Below, piece by piece: positions 25,276 through 35,249 of a stretch of 64,000 bases of DNA. Under the pieces are notes generated by a model, which was given only the letters and a program-made list of their open reading frames with translations, ran no database searches and had not been told where the DNA came from. Numbering within the stretch: position 1 is the first letter of the stretch; each line of letters starts with the position of its first letter. The stretch spans positions 1,530,202 through 1,594,201 of the forward strand of contig NZ_KZ614144.1 of assembly GCF_002884445.1 (NCBI RefSeq). The letters run 5' to 3'. Origin of the DNA: Paenibacillus castaneae (GTDB taxonomy: Bacteria > Bacillota > Bacilli > Paenibacillales > Paenibacillaceae). The translations under genes were made by a program, and so were the position numbers.

Positions 25276-26082
25276 ATGAGCCAAACAAAAATGACTGCTA
25301 AGCATAATGCGAAGATGGCAGCTCCTCTCGCTATTCATGGTTTGAGTGTTGCTTACCAGAAGAAGCCTGTGCTGCGTAATATATCGTTTGAAGTAACAGA
25401 AGGCGAATTGGTAGGTGTGATCGGTCCGAATGGAGCCGGAAAATCTACACTCATGAAAGCGACATTAGGTCTAATACCAAGCATAAGCGGCGAGGTGCTC
25501 GTGTACGGCAAGGCTTATAAGCAGCAGCGCAAATTAATTGGTTACGTGCCGCAGCGTGAATCCGTTGATTGGGATTTCCCAACGAACGCGCTGGACGTAG
25601 TGCTGATGGGCAGATATGGTCACCTAAGCTGGTTTCGCCGGCCTGGTGCGAAGGACAAGGAATTTGCTCTGGAATGTTTGAACAAGGTGGGAATGGCCGA
25701 TTATGCGAACAGGCAAATAAGCCAATTGTCGGGCGGACAGCAGCAGCGGGTGTTTCTGGCTCGTGCGCTGGCGCAGGATGCTAAGCTGTATTTCATGGAT
25801 GAGCCGTTTGCAGGAGTGGATGCGGCAACCGAGAAAGCTATCATTACACTGCTGCAAGAACTGAAGCTGCAAGGAAAGACGGTCATTGTCGTCCATCATG
25901 ATCTAGCGACAGTGCAAGATTATTTCGATTCCGTATTGCTGTTGAATGTGGAGCTGCAGGCTTATGGGCCAACCGCTGAAACCTTTACGCAGGAACAACT
26001 GCAGCGCACATATGGAGGCAGACTCGCCTTTCTTGATCGAAGCATACAGCCGCTGTCCATTTCCGAAGGAAAGGGTGAGTAA
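25276..26082 (+). CDS. mntB: Manganese/zinc ABC transporter, ATP-binding protein
   Basis: The 268-residue ATPase has Walker [10 protein letters not shown], the signature LSGGQQQR, Walker B 'LYFMDEPF' and the switch histidine in 'VIVVHHDL'. The line '[20 protein letters not shown]' is typical of the metal-chelate (MntB/ZnuC) group. I chose the ATG at 25276 (CGGAGTG 6 bp upstream) over the GTG at 25267. It lies 33 bp after the binding protein gene and 2 bp before the first permease gene. Confidence 0.88.
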   Translation: MSQTKMTAKHNAKMAAPLAIHGLSVAYQKKPVLRNISFEVTEGELVGVIGPNGAGKSTLMKATLGLIPSISGEVLVYGKAYKQQRKLIGYVPQRESVDWDFPTNALDVVLMGRYGHLSWFRRPGAKDKEFALECLNKVGMADYANRQISQLSGGQQQRVFLARALAQDAKLYFMDEPFAGVDAATEKAIITLLQELKLQGKTVIVVHHDLATVQDYFDSVLLLNVELQAYGPTAETFTQEQLQRTYGGRLAFLDRSIQPLSISEGKGE

Positions 26083-26084
26083 TT

Positions 26085-27026
26085 ATGCAAAATATTTGGT
26101 TAATGCTCGCTGATCCGAATATGCAGTGGATCTTTCTCGGCTGTACCTTGCTGGGTCTTAGCAGCGGAGTTATCGGATGCTTCTCCTATCTTCGGAAACA
26201 AAGCTTGATGGGCGATACGCTCGCTCATGCAGCATTGCCGGGAATATGTATCGCCTTTATGCTTACGGGAATCAAATCGATTGGACTTTTTCTAATTGGT
26301 GCAGGCGCAGCTGGTCTTATTGCAACGTTCGGTATTGGATATATTACGAGAAATTCAAAGCTGAAGCAGGATGCTGCGATGGGAATCGTATTGTCGGGAT
26401 TTTTTGGATTTGGAATCGTGTTGCTTACTTTGATCCAGCATGGAAGCTATGGCAATCAGGCGGGACTGGACAAATTTCTATTCGGCCAGGCCGCTTCGAT
26501 GATTGCTTCGGACGTGATAACGATGACAAGCGTATGTGTTCTGTTAATTACCGTATGCACACTGCTGTTTAAACAATTCAAGCTCATTTCCTTTGATCCA
26601 GGCTTTGCAAGGGGAATCGGCTATCCTGTTGCTTTTCTTGAACAATTGCTAATGCTCTTAATCGTAGTCGCAGTCGTGGCCGGCATTCAAGCCGTTGGTG
26701 TTGTGCTCGTTGCAGCGCTGCTGATCACACCAGCCGTATCTGCTAGATATTGGACAGATCGATTGGGCTTAATGGTTGTTCTGTCAGGTGTCTTCGGCGC
26801 AGCAAGCGGAGCTGTCGGCACGTGGATCAGCGCCTCTGTATCTAATTTGCCGACTGGTCCGGTTACGGTTCTAGCTGCGACACTGCTTTTCTTTATTTCT
26901 ATTCTATTTGGCCCACAGCGCGGCTTAGTCGCCAAACAATTGATGCGCAACCGTGTGAAGCAGCGCTTCAACCGAGAAAGCGAGTCCCTTGCAAAGAACA
27001 GCTTGAAGAAGGAGGCGGCCTTATGA
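26085..27026 (+). CDS. mntC: Manganese/zinc ABC transporter, permease
   Basis: The 313-residue protein has about eight to nine membrane helices of the ABC-3 family, with 'SLMGDTLAHAALPGI' as the coupling region. The C-terminal about 35 residues are cytoplasmic and charged. It forms the membrane channel with the second permease. Its end overlaps the next gene by 4 bp (ATGA). Confidence 0.88.
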   Translation: MQNIWLMLADPNMQWIFLGCTLLGLSSGVIGCFSYLRKQSLMGDTLAHAALPGICIAFMLTGIKSIGLFLIGAGAAGLIATFGIGYITRNSKLKQDAAMGIVLSGFFGFGIVLLTLIQHGSYGNQAGLDKFLFGQAASMIASDVITMTSVCVLLITVCTLLFKQFKLISFDPGFARGIGYPVAFLEQLLMLLIVVAVVAGIQAVGVVLVAALLITPAVSARYWTDRLGLMVVLSGVFGAASGAVGTWISASVSNLPTGPVTVLAATLLFFISILFGPQRGLVAKQLMRNRVKQRFNRESESLAKNSLKKEAAL

Positions 27027-27892
27027 GCGACTTTTGGATACTGCTTACAGGCGCGCTAGTAGCTAGCTGCTGCGGCATTTTAGGTGTATTTTTGGTACTG
27101 CGCAAAATGGCGATGATAGGCGATGCAATCAGCCATTCTGTTATGCCTGGCATCGTTGTTGCCTTTCTGCTAAGCGGATCAAGGGATTCGCTGCTAATGA
27201 TGTTCGCAGCACTGCTTTGCGGCTTGCTGACCACCTTCCTTATTCAAATGTTTCAAAATAGCGGAATTCAATCCGATGCATCAATTGGCGTAGTATTTAC
27301 CGCGTTATTTGCTATTGGCGTTGTGCTTGTAAGCTTGTATGCGCGGCAGGTGCACCTCGATCAGGATGCGATATTGTACGGTGAAATTGCCTATGTCCAT
27401 TGGAATATATGGGAGCTTGGCGGCGTGAGCATGGGGCCGAAAGCGATATGGCTGCTTGGTTTCACACTGTTCGTTATTGCAGCGGTTATTGGATTATTTT
27501 ATAAACAGTTCAAGCTTTGTGCTTTCGATCCCGCGCTCGCTGCTGCAATCGGCATTCCTGTCGTCTTCTTTCACTACCTGCTGATGGGTCTTGTCTCCAT
27601 GGCGACAGTTAGCTCTTTCGAGAGTGTCGGCGCCATTCTAGTTGTCGGGCTGCTTATTATACCTGCATCGACTGCTTATTTGCTGACAGATCGCCTCGGT
27701 GTCATGATCGGATTAAGCGTTGGGGCAGGAGTAGCGAGTACGTTCCTAGGTTATGGAGCTGCAGTTCTGCTGGATGCTTCGATCGCAGGCTGCATGGTTT
27801 GCGCGGCTTCCCTATTATTTATTGCCGCCTTTCTATTCTCTCCGTCACATGGAGTCATCGTGAAGAAACTGCGTCTGAGACAGCTGACTTAA
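27023..27892 (+). CDS. mntD: Manganese/zinc ABC transporter, second permease
   Basis: The 289-residue protein is again an ABC-3 permease ('MAMIGDAISHSVMPGI', with eight to nine helices) and is a paralogue of its neighbour. Two different permeases in series is the layout of B. subtilis mntABCD, which supports the manganese reading. The ribosome site GGAGG lies inside the previous gene. A terminator closes the operon. Confidence 0.87.
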   Translation: MSDFWILLTGALVASCCGILGVFLVLRKMAMIGDAISHSVMPGIVVAFLLSGSRDSLLMMFAALLCGLLTTFLIQMFQNSGIQSDASIGVVFTALFAIGVVLVSLYARQVHLDQDAILYGEIAYVHWNIWELGGVSMGPKAIWLLGFTLFVIAAVIGLFYKQFKLCAFDPALAAAIGIPVVFFHYLLMGLVSMATVSSFESVGAILVVGLLIIPASTAYLLTDRLGVMIGLSVGAGVASTFLGYGAAVLLDASIAGCMVCAASLLFIAAFLFSPSHGVIVKKLRLRQLT

Positions 27893-27920
27893 TAGCACGT
27901 CTACAAACAGATAAGATGTC

Positions 27921-27960
27921 GAGTTAATTTCAAATCTTGAAATTAACTCTTTATTTTTTT
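27921..27960 (+). terminator. Rho-independent terminator of the metal ABC operon
   Basis: GAGTTAATTTCAA pairs with TTGAAATTAACTC around a 3-nt loop, followed by a T-run. Confidence 0.9.
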
Positions 27961-28096
27961 ATAAACAGCCAAATTCGCCGCTAATGGTTCATATCCATTT
28001 GCCAATAATCGAACAATAATTGCAACCTTTATCCAATTTCGCTCGTAATATATATGGGACATATGAGAGATATTGGAAAGGGAGAGGGAATTACAT

Positions 28097-29569
28097 ATGA
28101 AAGCTTGGAGTAAATTCGTTATACCTGTAGCATTATTTGCGCTTGTTTTATCTGGCTGCAGCTTTGGGGGAGGCAAAAAAGACCTCGATAAGAATCAGGA
28201 ATCAACACTAAGAGTCATGTATTATGATGAAGGCTCATTCTTCCAGGAGTATGGCATGGTCTTCTCTGCTTTATACCCAAACATTGATATTGAGGTAATA
28301 AATAACCGGTCTATGTATACGGAAGAAACGAAAGACTATGACGCGGCATTAGTTAAGTTTATGGAAGAAAAGAAACCTGATATTGTCATGCTAAGCTCAG
28401 ACCAATACAAAAAATTGGCTATGGACGGGAAGCTGTATGAGCTGGACAGTGTAATTGAGAAAGAAAAATATGACACTGAAGGACTTGTTCCCGGCATGCT
28501 TGATTATTTAAGGGAACAGGGCGGCGGCAAAATATTTGGATTCTCTCCGAGTTTCTACAGCCAGGTTCTTTTTTACAATAAAGATATTTTCGATGAATAC
28601 AAAATTGAATACCCTACAGATCGTATGAGCTGGAATGAGGTTATTCAGCTAGCTCGCCGATTCCCAACGGAGGGTGAGCCTAAAGAAAGAATATATGGTC
28701 TGAAAATGGGCTATAACGAGGATTTATTCGATATTGCCAGCACGTTTGCTTCTTCAGAAGGCGTAAGCTATGTAAATGCTTCCCAGAAGAAAATGACGAT
28801 TAATTCGGATTCGTGGAGGAATGCATTCCAGAACGCGTTAGACGCTATTAATTCGAAAGCTCTCTTCTTCGAAAGCAGCATGTACAGTGAAGATGGCAAT
28901 ATGGCGATGGGAAGCACTTATGAGGATTATTTATTGAGGGATCCATTCGTTTCTGGTCGTCTGGCTATGGCAATAGGCGATAATTATTATATTAACCAAA
29001 TTAAACAAGCATTAGAGAATGAGAAAATCAAAGATCAAGTCGTAAAAAATTGGGATTTGGTTACAGTACCGGTCGGTCAGCAAAATCCTGACCAAAGTAC
29101 AATGATGGGTTTCAATAACCTCTTCTCTATTAGTGCAGACTCGCCAAACAAAGAAGCGGCTTGGCAATTTCTAAGCTATATAACGAGCGACGAATTCTCA
29201 AGAGTGAAGTCCAAATCTAATAATTATAACGGTATGCCGATTCGCACCAAATATATTAAAGACGAGGAAGGGCATAATTATGCTGCCTTTTATAATTTGA
29301 AGCCAAGTACGTTTAACAGCTATAAAGATTTTGAGAAGCTGCCGGAAAACTTCTGGATGGAGTTTAGAACAGCAACATCGGAAGAATTGCAGAAGGTCAA
29401 AGATAATACACAATCAATTGATGAGGCTCTCGACATTTTGCAAATTAGAGGACAGGAAATGCTGGAGAAGGAATCCCCAGCTGCCCCAGGTGGAGCGGAG
29501 CCTGCAAATGAAGTCAATTCTGATTCTGCAGGAGAGTCAGATTCTGTATCTGTCGAAGTGGCTCGGTAA
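28097..29569 (+). CDS. Extracellular solute-binding lipoprotein (family 1)
   Basis: The 490-residue protein has a lipoprotein signal (lipobox LSGC, lipidated Cys at about residue 19). The body has the family 1 binding-protein pattern: 'VMYYDEGSFFQEYG', 'PDIVMLSSDQYKKLAMDGKLYELD', 'VLFYNKDIFDEYKI', and 'SADSPNKEAAWQFLSYITS'. These usually bind sugars or oligosaccharides. It has an acidic Ser-rich C-terminal tail. No permease or ATPase gene is next to it, so it is an orphan or uses a shared ATPase and permease elsewhere. I chose the ATG at 28097 (GGAGAGG upstream) over the 8-codon longer frame. Confidence 0.88.
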   Translation: MKAWSKFVIPVALFALVLSGCSFGGGKKDLDKNQESTLRVMYYDEGSFFQEYGMVFSALYPNIDIEVINNRSMYTEETKDYDAALVKFMEEKKPDIVMLSSDQYKKLAMDGKLYELDSVIEKEKYDTEGLVPGMLDYLREQGGGKIFGFSPSFYSQVLFYNKDIFDEYKIEYPTDRMSWNEVIQLARRFPTEGEPKERIYGLKMGYNEDLFDIASTFASSEGVSYVNASQKKMTINSDSWRNAFQNALDAINSKALFFESSMYSEDGNMAMGSTYEDYLLRDPFVSGRLAMAIGDNYYINQIKQALENEKIKDQVVKNWDLVTVPVGQQNPDQSTMMGFNNLFSISADSPNKEAAWQFLSYITSDEFSRVKSKSNNYNGMPIRTKYIKDEEGHNYAAFYNLKPSTFNSYKDFEKLPENFWMEFRTATSEELQKVKDNTQSIDEALDILQIRGQEMLEKESPAAPGGAEPANEVNSDSAGESDSVSVEVAR

Positions 29570-29598
29570 GCTTGTGACGAATTGAATCTCACCAACAA

Positions 29599-29641
29599 AG
29601 AAAGCATGCTTCGCAGTTCTTGCGACGGCATGCTTTTTCTG
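29599..29641 (+). terminator. Rho-independent terminator
   Basis: AAAGCATGC pairs with GCATGCTTT, with an inner CGCA/TGCG stem, followed by a T-run. Confidence 0.85.
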
Positions 29642-29773
29642 ATCGTAGAGGTTTAAAATGGGATTAACGATGTTTACATATACTTTCGTTTGGAATCTGG
29701 CGTAAATGTGCTAAAATAATTTACTAGTTGGGTTCAAGTTTGAAATGGTTTTTACGAGGAGGCACAGACACTA

Positions 29774-30526
29774 GTGGGAGACTACAAATTACTTGCGCTT
29801 GATATGGATGGTACACTATTGAATGACACGAGTGAAATTAGCTCCGGAAATGCTGAATGGATTCAAAAAGCGCTGGATGCTGGCGTAATTGTGAGCTTCT
29901 CAACCGGACGCGGCTTTCGCAGCGCGCTGCCGTATGCGGAGCAGCTAAATCTGCAAACGCCGATGATAACGGTAAACGGCAGCGAAATTTGGCATCGGCC
30001 ACATGTCCTCCATAAACGGACATTGCTTAGCCCTGTTTATGTGAAGCGTCTGCATGAGCTTGCGCTTGAGCATGGTGAGCCTTGGTTTTGGGCGTATACC
30101 GCAGATGAAATTTATAACAAAGAGAAATGGATTAGTCCTGCTGGCGATTATGAATCACATCATTGGCTGAAATTTGGCTATTACACTGAGGATGATATCA
30201 TTAGGAAGAAGCTGCTGGATGAGGTTCAGAGCTGGGGAGCGCTGGAGATTACAAACTCCTCGCCATTTAACCTTGAGCTCAATCCGCTTGGCATATCCAA
30301 AGCGAGCGCTATTCAAGAGCTATGCGGCTTGCTGAACATTGAGATGTCTCAGGTTATCGCTGTCGGTGACAGCCTGAATGATATTGCCGCAATTCGCGAG
30401 TCAGGCCTTGGTGTGGCAATGGGCAATGCGCAGCAAGAGGTGAAGGAAGCGGCCGATTATATTACGCTTTCCAACAATGAGGATGGAGTCGCTGATGTGA
30501 TTAAACGGTATATATTGAAAGGATGA
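29774..30526 (+). CDS. Cof-type HAD-superfamily hydrolase
   Basis: The 250-residue protein has the four HAD motifs of the Cof/IIB class: DMDGTLL (residues 10-16), 'FSTGR', the Lys in 'LGISKASAI', and 'GDSLNDIAAI'. It is a Mg-dependent phosphatase acting on small sugar phosphates or flavin-type substrates; the substrate is not readable. The start is GTG at 29774, 11 bp after AGGAGG. It leads a group of co-directional genes to 33.4 kb. Confidence 0.92.
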   Translation: MGDYKLLALDMDGTLLNDTSEISSGNAEWIQKALDAGVIVSFSTGRGFRSALPYAEQLNLQTPMITVNGSEIWHRPHVLHKRTLLSPVYVKRLHELALEHGEPWFWAYTADEIYNKEKWISPAGDYESHHWLKFGYYTEDDIIRKKLLDEVQSWGALEITNSSPFNLELNPLGISKASAIQELCGLLNIEMSQVIAVGDSLNDIAAIRESGLGVAMGNAQQEVKEAADYITLSNNEDGVADVIKRYILKG

Positions 30527-30533
30527 TGAACGA

Positions 30534-31016
30534 ATGGATATACTAGGCTGGACGCTGGTTATTCTATTGTTCGCAGTGGGCATGGCAGGAGCTATTTATC
30601 CAATCCTGCCTGGCGCGCTCGCTATTTATGGCGCATTTTTTGTGTATGGTTTATTTTTTTCATTCAGTGAATTTGGTGTTTGGTTCTGGATTATTCAGAC
30701 CCTGATTGTTATTGTATTGTTTATAGCGGATTACGCAGTCAGCGCCTGGGGGGTCAAACGCTTCGGCGGCTCCAGGGCGTCGGTAATTGGCAGTACGATT
30801 GGCCTTATTCTAGGTCCTTTCGTCATCCCGGCATTTGGTCTAATCATTGGTCCTTTTCTCGGTGCAGTAATAGGTGAGCTTATTATTAAAACGAGCTGGG
30901 AGAAATCGCTTAAGGTTGGTGTAGGCTCCGTTGTTGGTTTATTTTCAAGCGTAGTAGTGAAGATCATTCTTCAACTGCTTATGATTGTATTGTTTATTTT
31001 ATGGCTTGTATATTAA
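30534..31016 (+). CDS. DUF456 membrane protein
   Basis: The 160-residue protein is almost wholly hydrophobic with about four to five helices. Glycine-rich stretches 'GSTIGLILGPFVIPAFGLIIGPFLGAV' are typical of DUF456 (YqgC-like). Its start is 7 bp after the HAD stop, so the two are likely cotranscribed. The role of the family is unknown. Confidence 0.85.
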   Translation: MDILGWTLVILLFAVGMAGAIYPILPGALAIYGAFFVYGLFFSFSEFGVWFWIIQTLIVIVLFIADYAVSAWGVKRFGGSRASVIGSTIGLILGPFVIPAFGLIIGPFLGAVIGELIIKTSWEKSLKVGVGSVVGLFSSVVVKIILQLLMIVLFILWLVY

Positions 31017-31035
31017 TTGAAGGGTGGAATTTGAA

Positions 31036-31761
31036 ATGATTAAAGTAACGGTATGGAACGAGTTTTTGCACGAGAAGCTTCATGATGAGGTGAAAGAGGT
31101 ATATCCGGACGGTATACATCATGCGCTTGCCAAAGGCTTGGTAGGGGATGATATCGAAGTGGCAACTGCGACGCTGGAGGAGCCTGAGCATGGTTTAACT
31201 GAAGAGCGCCTTGCGAATACAGATGTTCTCATTTGGTGGGGACATATGGGACATGATCAGGTCGAGGACAGCATCGTTGAACGCGTTCAGCAGCGAGTGT
31301 TGAACGGAATGGGCTTAATTGTTCTGCATTCCGGCCACTTCTCGAAAATTTTCAAGAAATTGATGGGAACAGGCTGCGATCTTAAGTGGCGCGAAGCTGG
31401 CGAGAAGGAGCGTATCTGGGTTGTTAATCCAGCGCATCCGATTGCAGCTGGCTTGCCAGAATATATTACGATTGAGCATGAGGAAATGTATGGCGAGCAC
31501 TTTGATATTCCAGCACCTGACGAGCTTATATTCGTGAGCTGGTTTGAAGGCGGCGAAGTGTTCCGCAGCGGCTGTACGTTTAACCGCGGACAAGGCAAAA
31601 TATTTTATTTCCGTCCAGGGCACGAAACTTACCCTACTTACTATAATCCGCAAGTATTGCAGGTTATTCAAAACGGCATACGCTGGGCAGCGCCGTCGAA
31701 TGCAGCAGCACCTGTCAGAGGCAACCACCAACCCTTGGAGCCAATCGGAAATAAAGAATAG
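31036..31761 (+). CDS. ThuA-domain protein
   Basis: The 241-residue protein belongs to the ThuA family (trehalose-utilisation-type, class I glutamine-amidotransferase-like fold). It shows '[16 protein letters not shown]', '[14 protein letters not shown]', '[14 protein letters not shown]' and '[17 protein letters not shown]'. The ATG at 31036 has AGGGTGG upstream; the GTG at 31024 overlaps it. The reaction is not established; relatives often occur with sugar dehydrogenases or transporters, but none is adjacent. Confidence 0.88.
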   Translation: MIKVTVWNEFLHEKLHDEVKEVYPDGIHHALAKGLVGDDIEVATATLEEPEHGLTEERLANTDVLIWWGHMGHDQVEDSIVERVQQRVLNGMGLIVLHSGHFSKIFKKLMGTGCDLKWREAGEKERIWVVNPAHPIAAGLPEYITIEHEEMYGEHFDIPAPDELIFVSWFEGGEVFRSGCTFNRGQGKIFYFRPGHETYPTYYNPQVLQVIQNGIRWAAPSNAAAPVRGNHQPLEPIGNKE

Positions 31762-31781
31762 GGAGACTTTAAGACGCAATT

Positions 31782-33425
31782 ATGTTGAAAAAAGACTCAT
31801 TAATTAAGGGCACGCTAATATTAGCGGCCGCAGCGTTTACAGCTCGCTTTCTTGGGCTGTTCCAGCGCATACCGCTCGATTATTTGCTTGGTTCTGCCGG
31901 GCAGTCTGCCTTTAATACAGCCAATCAAGTATATTTGCTCTTGCTCACGGTCGCTACGGGAGGTATTCCAATCTCCATAAGCAAAATGATTTCAGAGCGC
32001 TATGCGATTGGCAGACCTGATGAAGCAAAACGTATATATAAGGCGGCCTTAATGTTCGGGGCTATTACCGGATTCATTCTAGCTATTGCTATGATAACGT
32101 TGGCACCGACCTATGAGAGGATAACGAAGGTTCCTTATACCGCATTATCCTTGCAGGCGATTGCACCCGCATTGCTTTTGTTTCCCATTATCGCGATGAT
32201 GCGCGGTTATTTCCAAGGCAGACAGATTATGGCTGCGGGCGGCATTTCGCAAATTATTGAACAGATTTTACGGGTTATCGGCGGAATTGGACTGGCACTT
32301 CTCGTACTTGGCTGGGGCTGGGGTGATGACAAGGGTGCGGCGGCAATAGCCTTCGGCAGTGTGTTCGGAAGCCTTGGCGCCATCTCGGTTATGCTCACCT
32401 TTGCTCGCAAGCTCAAAAAGCAAGATAAAGAAGAGCTGGAAAGTGCGGTTCAAAAAGGGACAAGCTCAGCTGTGAAGGCGGGACCTGTCCTGCGCTATCG
32501 CACTATTTACAGGGAAATATTCAGTATGTCTATTCCCGCCGTCGTTACGGCGATGACGGTTCAATTTGTTTATTTCTTCGATACTTCTCTATTTATGCGT
32601 CTTACGCAATCATATTATAGCGAAGAAAAGGCATTGGATGTGCTTGCGAATTATTCTACAAAAGCAATGGCGCTTGCTGGCATACCGCCAATTCTGGCGA
32701 TTGCGCTCGGCGCTTCCATGATTCCGATCATATCATCTGCTTTTTCATTGAATAAGCTGGATGAAGTTCGGCGTCAAGCCTCGCTAGTTATGCGTATTGT
32801 ATGCTTTACCGGGGTACCTGTCGCATTGCTGCTGACTGTTGCGGCTAACTCTATAACAGGGTTTTTATTTACGAGTCCTAGCGGCAGCAGTACGGTTGCA
32901 CTCCTTGTAGCAGGTACGATCTTTCAAATTACAATGATGACGACAAACTCTGTTTTGTTCGGAATCGGGAAACCTAATCTGCCGATGTTTCACACCTTTA
33001 TCGGCTTCGGCTTGAAGGTGCTGTGCAGTATTGCGCTGACTCCATGGCTAGGTGTATACGGTCTTATTCTAGGCTCATCTGCTTGCTTTATTGTCATCAC
33101 ATTATTGAATGTAAGAAGAATTAACAAAGAGGTCAAGCTGAATGTGCTTGGCAGCAAATGGATACCGTATATCATTGCGATTGCAGTGCCTGCTTTAGCT
33201 GGCTGGGGTGCAGAGTATGGAATGCTTGCCTTAACAAGCAAATGGGCTGCGAAGCTTTCGTATCTCGCATCAGGAACGGTTACAGGTATTGTAATCGGAG
33301 GATTGTATGTTATTTTGCTGGCAGCGCTTCGAGTCATTACACCGGAGGATGTGAAGTCATTCCCGGCTCCTCTTCGCAAAGGATTAACATTGCTTCTTAA
33401 ACCGTTTTATAGAAGGGCGCATTAA
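31782..33425 (+). CDS. MurJ/SpoVB-family lipid flippase (YtgP-like)
   Basis: The 547-residue protein has about fourteen helices of the MOP/PST superfamily. It begins 'KGTLILAAAAFTARFLGLFQRIPLDYLLG', a hallmark of the YtgP/SpoVB/MurJ group that moves lipid-linked peptidoglycan precursors or polysaccharide units across the membrane. A cytoplasmic loop at about 210-240 is charged. YtgP is B. subtilis MurJ; SpoVB is a paralogue used in spore cortex synthesis, so either role is possible. Start codon ATG at 31782 lies 20 bp after the ThuA gene and has a rather distant GGGAG. Confidence 0.9.
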   Translation: MLKKDSLIKGTLILAAAAFTARFLGLFQRIPLDYLLGSAGQSAFNTANQVYLLLLTVATGGIPISISKMISERYAIGRPDEAKRIYKAALMFGAITGFILAIAMITLAPTYERITKVPYTALSLQAIAPALLLFPIIAMMRGYFQGRQIMAAGGISQIIEQILRVIGGIGLALLVLGWGWGDDKGAAAIAFGSVFGSLGAISVMLTFARKLKKQDKEELESAVQKGTSSAVKAGPVLRYRTIYREIFSMSIPAVVTAMTVQFVYFFDTSLFMRLTQSYYSEEKALDVLANYSTKAMALAGIPPILAIALGASMIPIISSAFSLNKLDEVRRQASLVMRIVCFTGVPVALLLTVAANSITGFLFTSPSGSSTVALLVAGTIFQITMMTTNSVLFGIGKPNLPMFHTFIGFGLKVLCSIALTPWLGVYGLILGSSACFIVITLLNVRRINKEVKLNVLGSKWIPYIIAIAVPALAGWGAEYGMLALTSKWAAKLSYLASGTVTGIVIGGLYVILLAALRVITPEDVKSFPAPLRKGLTLLLKPFYRRAH

Positions 33426-33448
33426 TTCGCGTCGTATGAACAAATAAT

Positions 33449-33486
33449 AAGGGCGCATCCAATCATATGGAATGCGTCCTTTTTGT
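33449..33486 (+). terminator. Rho-independent terminator
   Basis: AAGGGCGCAT pairs with ATGCGTCCTT over a CAatcataTG inner loop, followed by a T-run. Confidence 0.82.
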
Positions 33487-33584
33487 TGAGCTTCTTTATA
33501 AAATTCCGCTTCTTTTTTCTTTATATTTTGCAAAAAATATTTTAATTTTCTATAAAATAATTGGAATAAGCTGCAATTGATAGG

Positions 33585-33613
33585 TTGACAATTCGAATTA
33601 TTCCGATAAAAAT
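33585..33613 (+). promoter_or_regulatory. Promoter region of the ABC importer with CCGATA motif
   Basis: TTGACA (33585-33590) and CCGATA (33603-33608) are exactly 12 bp apart. The same pair with the same spacing recurs at 35250-35273 before the binding-protein gene of the same system. The -10 is AT-rich (around 33608-33613) but not canonical, which suits an activated promoter. Confidence 0.45.
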
Positions 33614-33698
33614 AGAATGTATGTGTTTTTATAATAATTGGCGATGAAATTCGCTTTATTTTGCAATAGACAATGAACAAGAATGGGAGGCAACCGAG

Positions 33699-34541
33699 AT
33701 GATCAACGTGGATAATGTCAATAAAATATTTACTCAACGAGATGGGAACACCTTTCAAGCATTGGACAACGTAGACTTTTCGATTAAAAAAGGAGAATTC
33801 GTTTCTTTGCTTGGTCCTTCCGGCTGCGGTAAATCAACCGTACTTAATCTTATTGCAGGTTTTGATAAAAGCTATGAAGGTCATATCAAGGTTAATGGCG
33901 CTGAGGTGAAGGAGCCGGGACCCGATCGGGTCGTCGTATTTCAGGAGCATGGCCTGTTCCCTTGGCTGACGGTGCTGGAGAATGTGGCATTCGGCTTGAA
34001 ACAGAAAGGAATAGGGAAGAAGGAAAGATTGGAGCTTGCTCGCGAACAAATCCGTACGGTGCATTTAAGCAAATTCGCAGACCGTTATCCGCATGAGCTC
34101 TCGGGAGGCATGAAGCAGCGTGCAGCAATTGCCCGCGCGCTTGTGATGGACCCGCAAATCTTGCTAATGGATGAGCCGTTTGCTGCGCTTGATGAGCAAA
34201 CGAGATTAGTGCTTCATCAAGAACTTGAGGACATATGGTTAAAAACAGGCAAGACAATATTGTTCATTACTCATAATATTAGAGAAGCTGTCATGCTTTC
34301 TGATCGCGTATTAGTTATGTCCACACGTCCAGGCACGATCAAGAAGGAGTTCAACGTGCAGGCTGCAAGACCGAGAGACAGCGCAGATTCCCTGCTGCAT
34401 CATGTAGAGAAGGCCATTATGGAATGCCTAGCCGATGAGCTGGAGAAAGTCGTAAAGGAGGAGATGGGCGATGACACCTACAGTCTTAAGAAGAACAGTG
34501 TTTTTGATCGTACTTTTGGTGGCATGGGAGGCGGCATATAG
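33699..34541 (+). CDS. ABC transporter ATP-binding protein (nitrate/sulfonate/taurine type)
   Basis: The 280-residue ATPase has Walker A GPSGCGKST, Q-loop 'VVFQEHGLFPWL', signature LSGGMKQR and Walker B 'LLMDEPF'. 'HGLFPWLTVLENVAFGLK' is typical of the SsuB/TauB/NrtD group. The C-terminal about 25 residues overlap the permease gene by 71 bp, a long overlap. Its start has GGGAGG upstream. It powers import of an anion such as a sulfonate or thiamine precursor; which one is not readable. Confidence 0.9.
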   Translation: MINVDNVNKIFTQRDGNTFQALDNVDFSIKKGEFVSLLGPSGCGKSTVLNLIAGFDKSYEGHIKVNGAEVKEPGPDRVVVFQEHGLFPWLTVLENVAFGLKQKGIGKKERLELAREQIRTVHLSKFADRYPHELSGGMKQRAAIARALVMDPQILLMDEPFAALDEQTRLVLHQELEDIWLKTGKTILFITHNIREAVMLSDRVLVMSTRPGTIKKEFNVQAARPRDSADSLLHHVEKAIMECLADELEKVVKEEMGDDTYSLKKNSVFDRTFGGMGGGI

Positions 34542-35232
34542 AATCATTGGCTGGGAGAGCTGGAAGTTTCCGTCTCTGTTTCAGACGATTGAATCCTTCT
34601 ATACAGGCTTTGCCCATGGGCAGCTTCTTGAGGCGATCATGAATTCCCTCAGAAGACTGTTAATTGCTTTCGCGATATCTATATCAGTAGGCATGCTGCT
34701 CGGTTTCATGTTCGCCAAGTGGAAAGCAATCGACGATACAATCGGGTTTGTTGTAATCGCTCTCCAGACGGTACCCAGTATCGCTTGGCTGCCATTCGCC
34801 ATTATTTGGTTCGGGTTTAATGACAAATCTGTTATATTCATTACGGCATTAGGAGCAACCTGGACAATGGCTATTGCTACCCGTACAGGAATCAAGAACA
34901 TATCCCCTATTTATATACGTGCAGCGCAAACGCTGGGCACCGGCAACGGCTGGAAAATGTTTATGCAAATTCTCATTCCGGGGTCATTCCCTCATTTAAT
35001 AACAGGCGTTAGGGTGGCATGGGCTTTCGCTTGGCGCGCTCTAGTAGCGGGAGAATTAATTGCTAACGGAGCGGGGCTTGGCCAGCTGCTGCAGGATGGC
35101 CGCGGACTTGGCGATACGGCATTAATGCTGAATGTTGTTATCATTATTGCTGTGCTTGGGACAATCTCAGACCACTTCTGTTTCAAGAAGCTTGAGGATA
35201 AGCTGCTTATTCGGTACGGCTTGGATAAATAA
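34471..35232 (+). CDS. ABC transporter permease (nitrate/sulfonate/taurine type)
   Basis: The 253-residue protein has six helices of the binding-protein-dependent transport family, with the coupling-loop region 'AAQTLGTGNGWKMFMQILIPGSFPHLITGVRVAWAFAW'. Its ATG at 34471 has a perfect AAAGGAGG upstream, which is why I accept the 71-bp overlap with the ATPase gene. It is the membrane part of the importer. Confidence 0.9.
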   Translation: MTPTVLRRTVFLIVLLVAWEAAYRIIGWESWKFPSLFQTIESFYTGFAHGQLLEAIMNSLRRLLIAFAISISVGMLLGFMFAKWKAIDDTIGFVVIALQTVPSIAWLPFAIIWFGFNDKSVIFITALGATWTMAIATRTGIKNISPIYIRAAQTLGTGNGWKMFMQILIPGSFPHLITGVRVAWAFAWRALVAGELIANGAGLGQLLQDGRGLGDTALMLNVVIIIAVLGTISDHFCFKKLEDKLLIRYGLDK

Positions 35233-35249
35233 AACAATTAAAATTTCGA

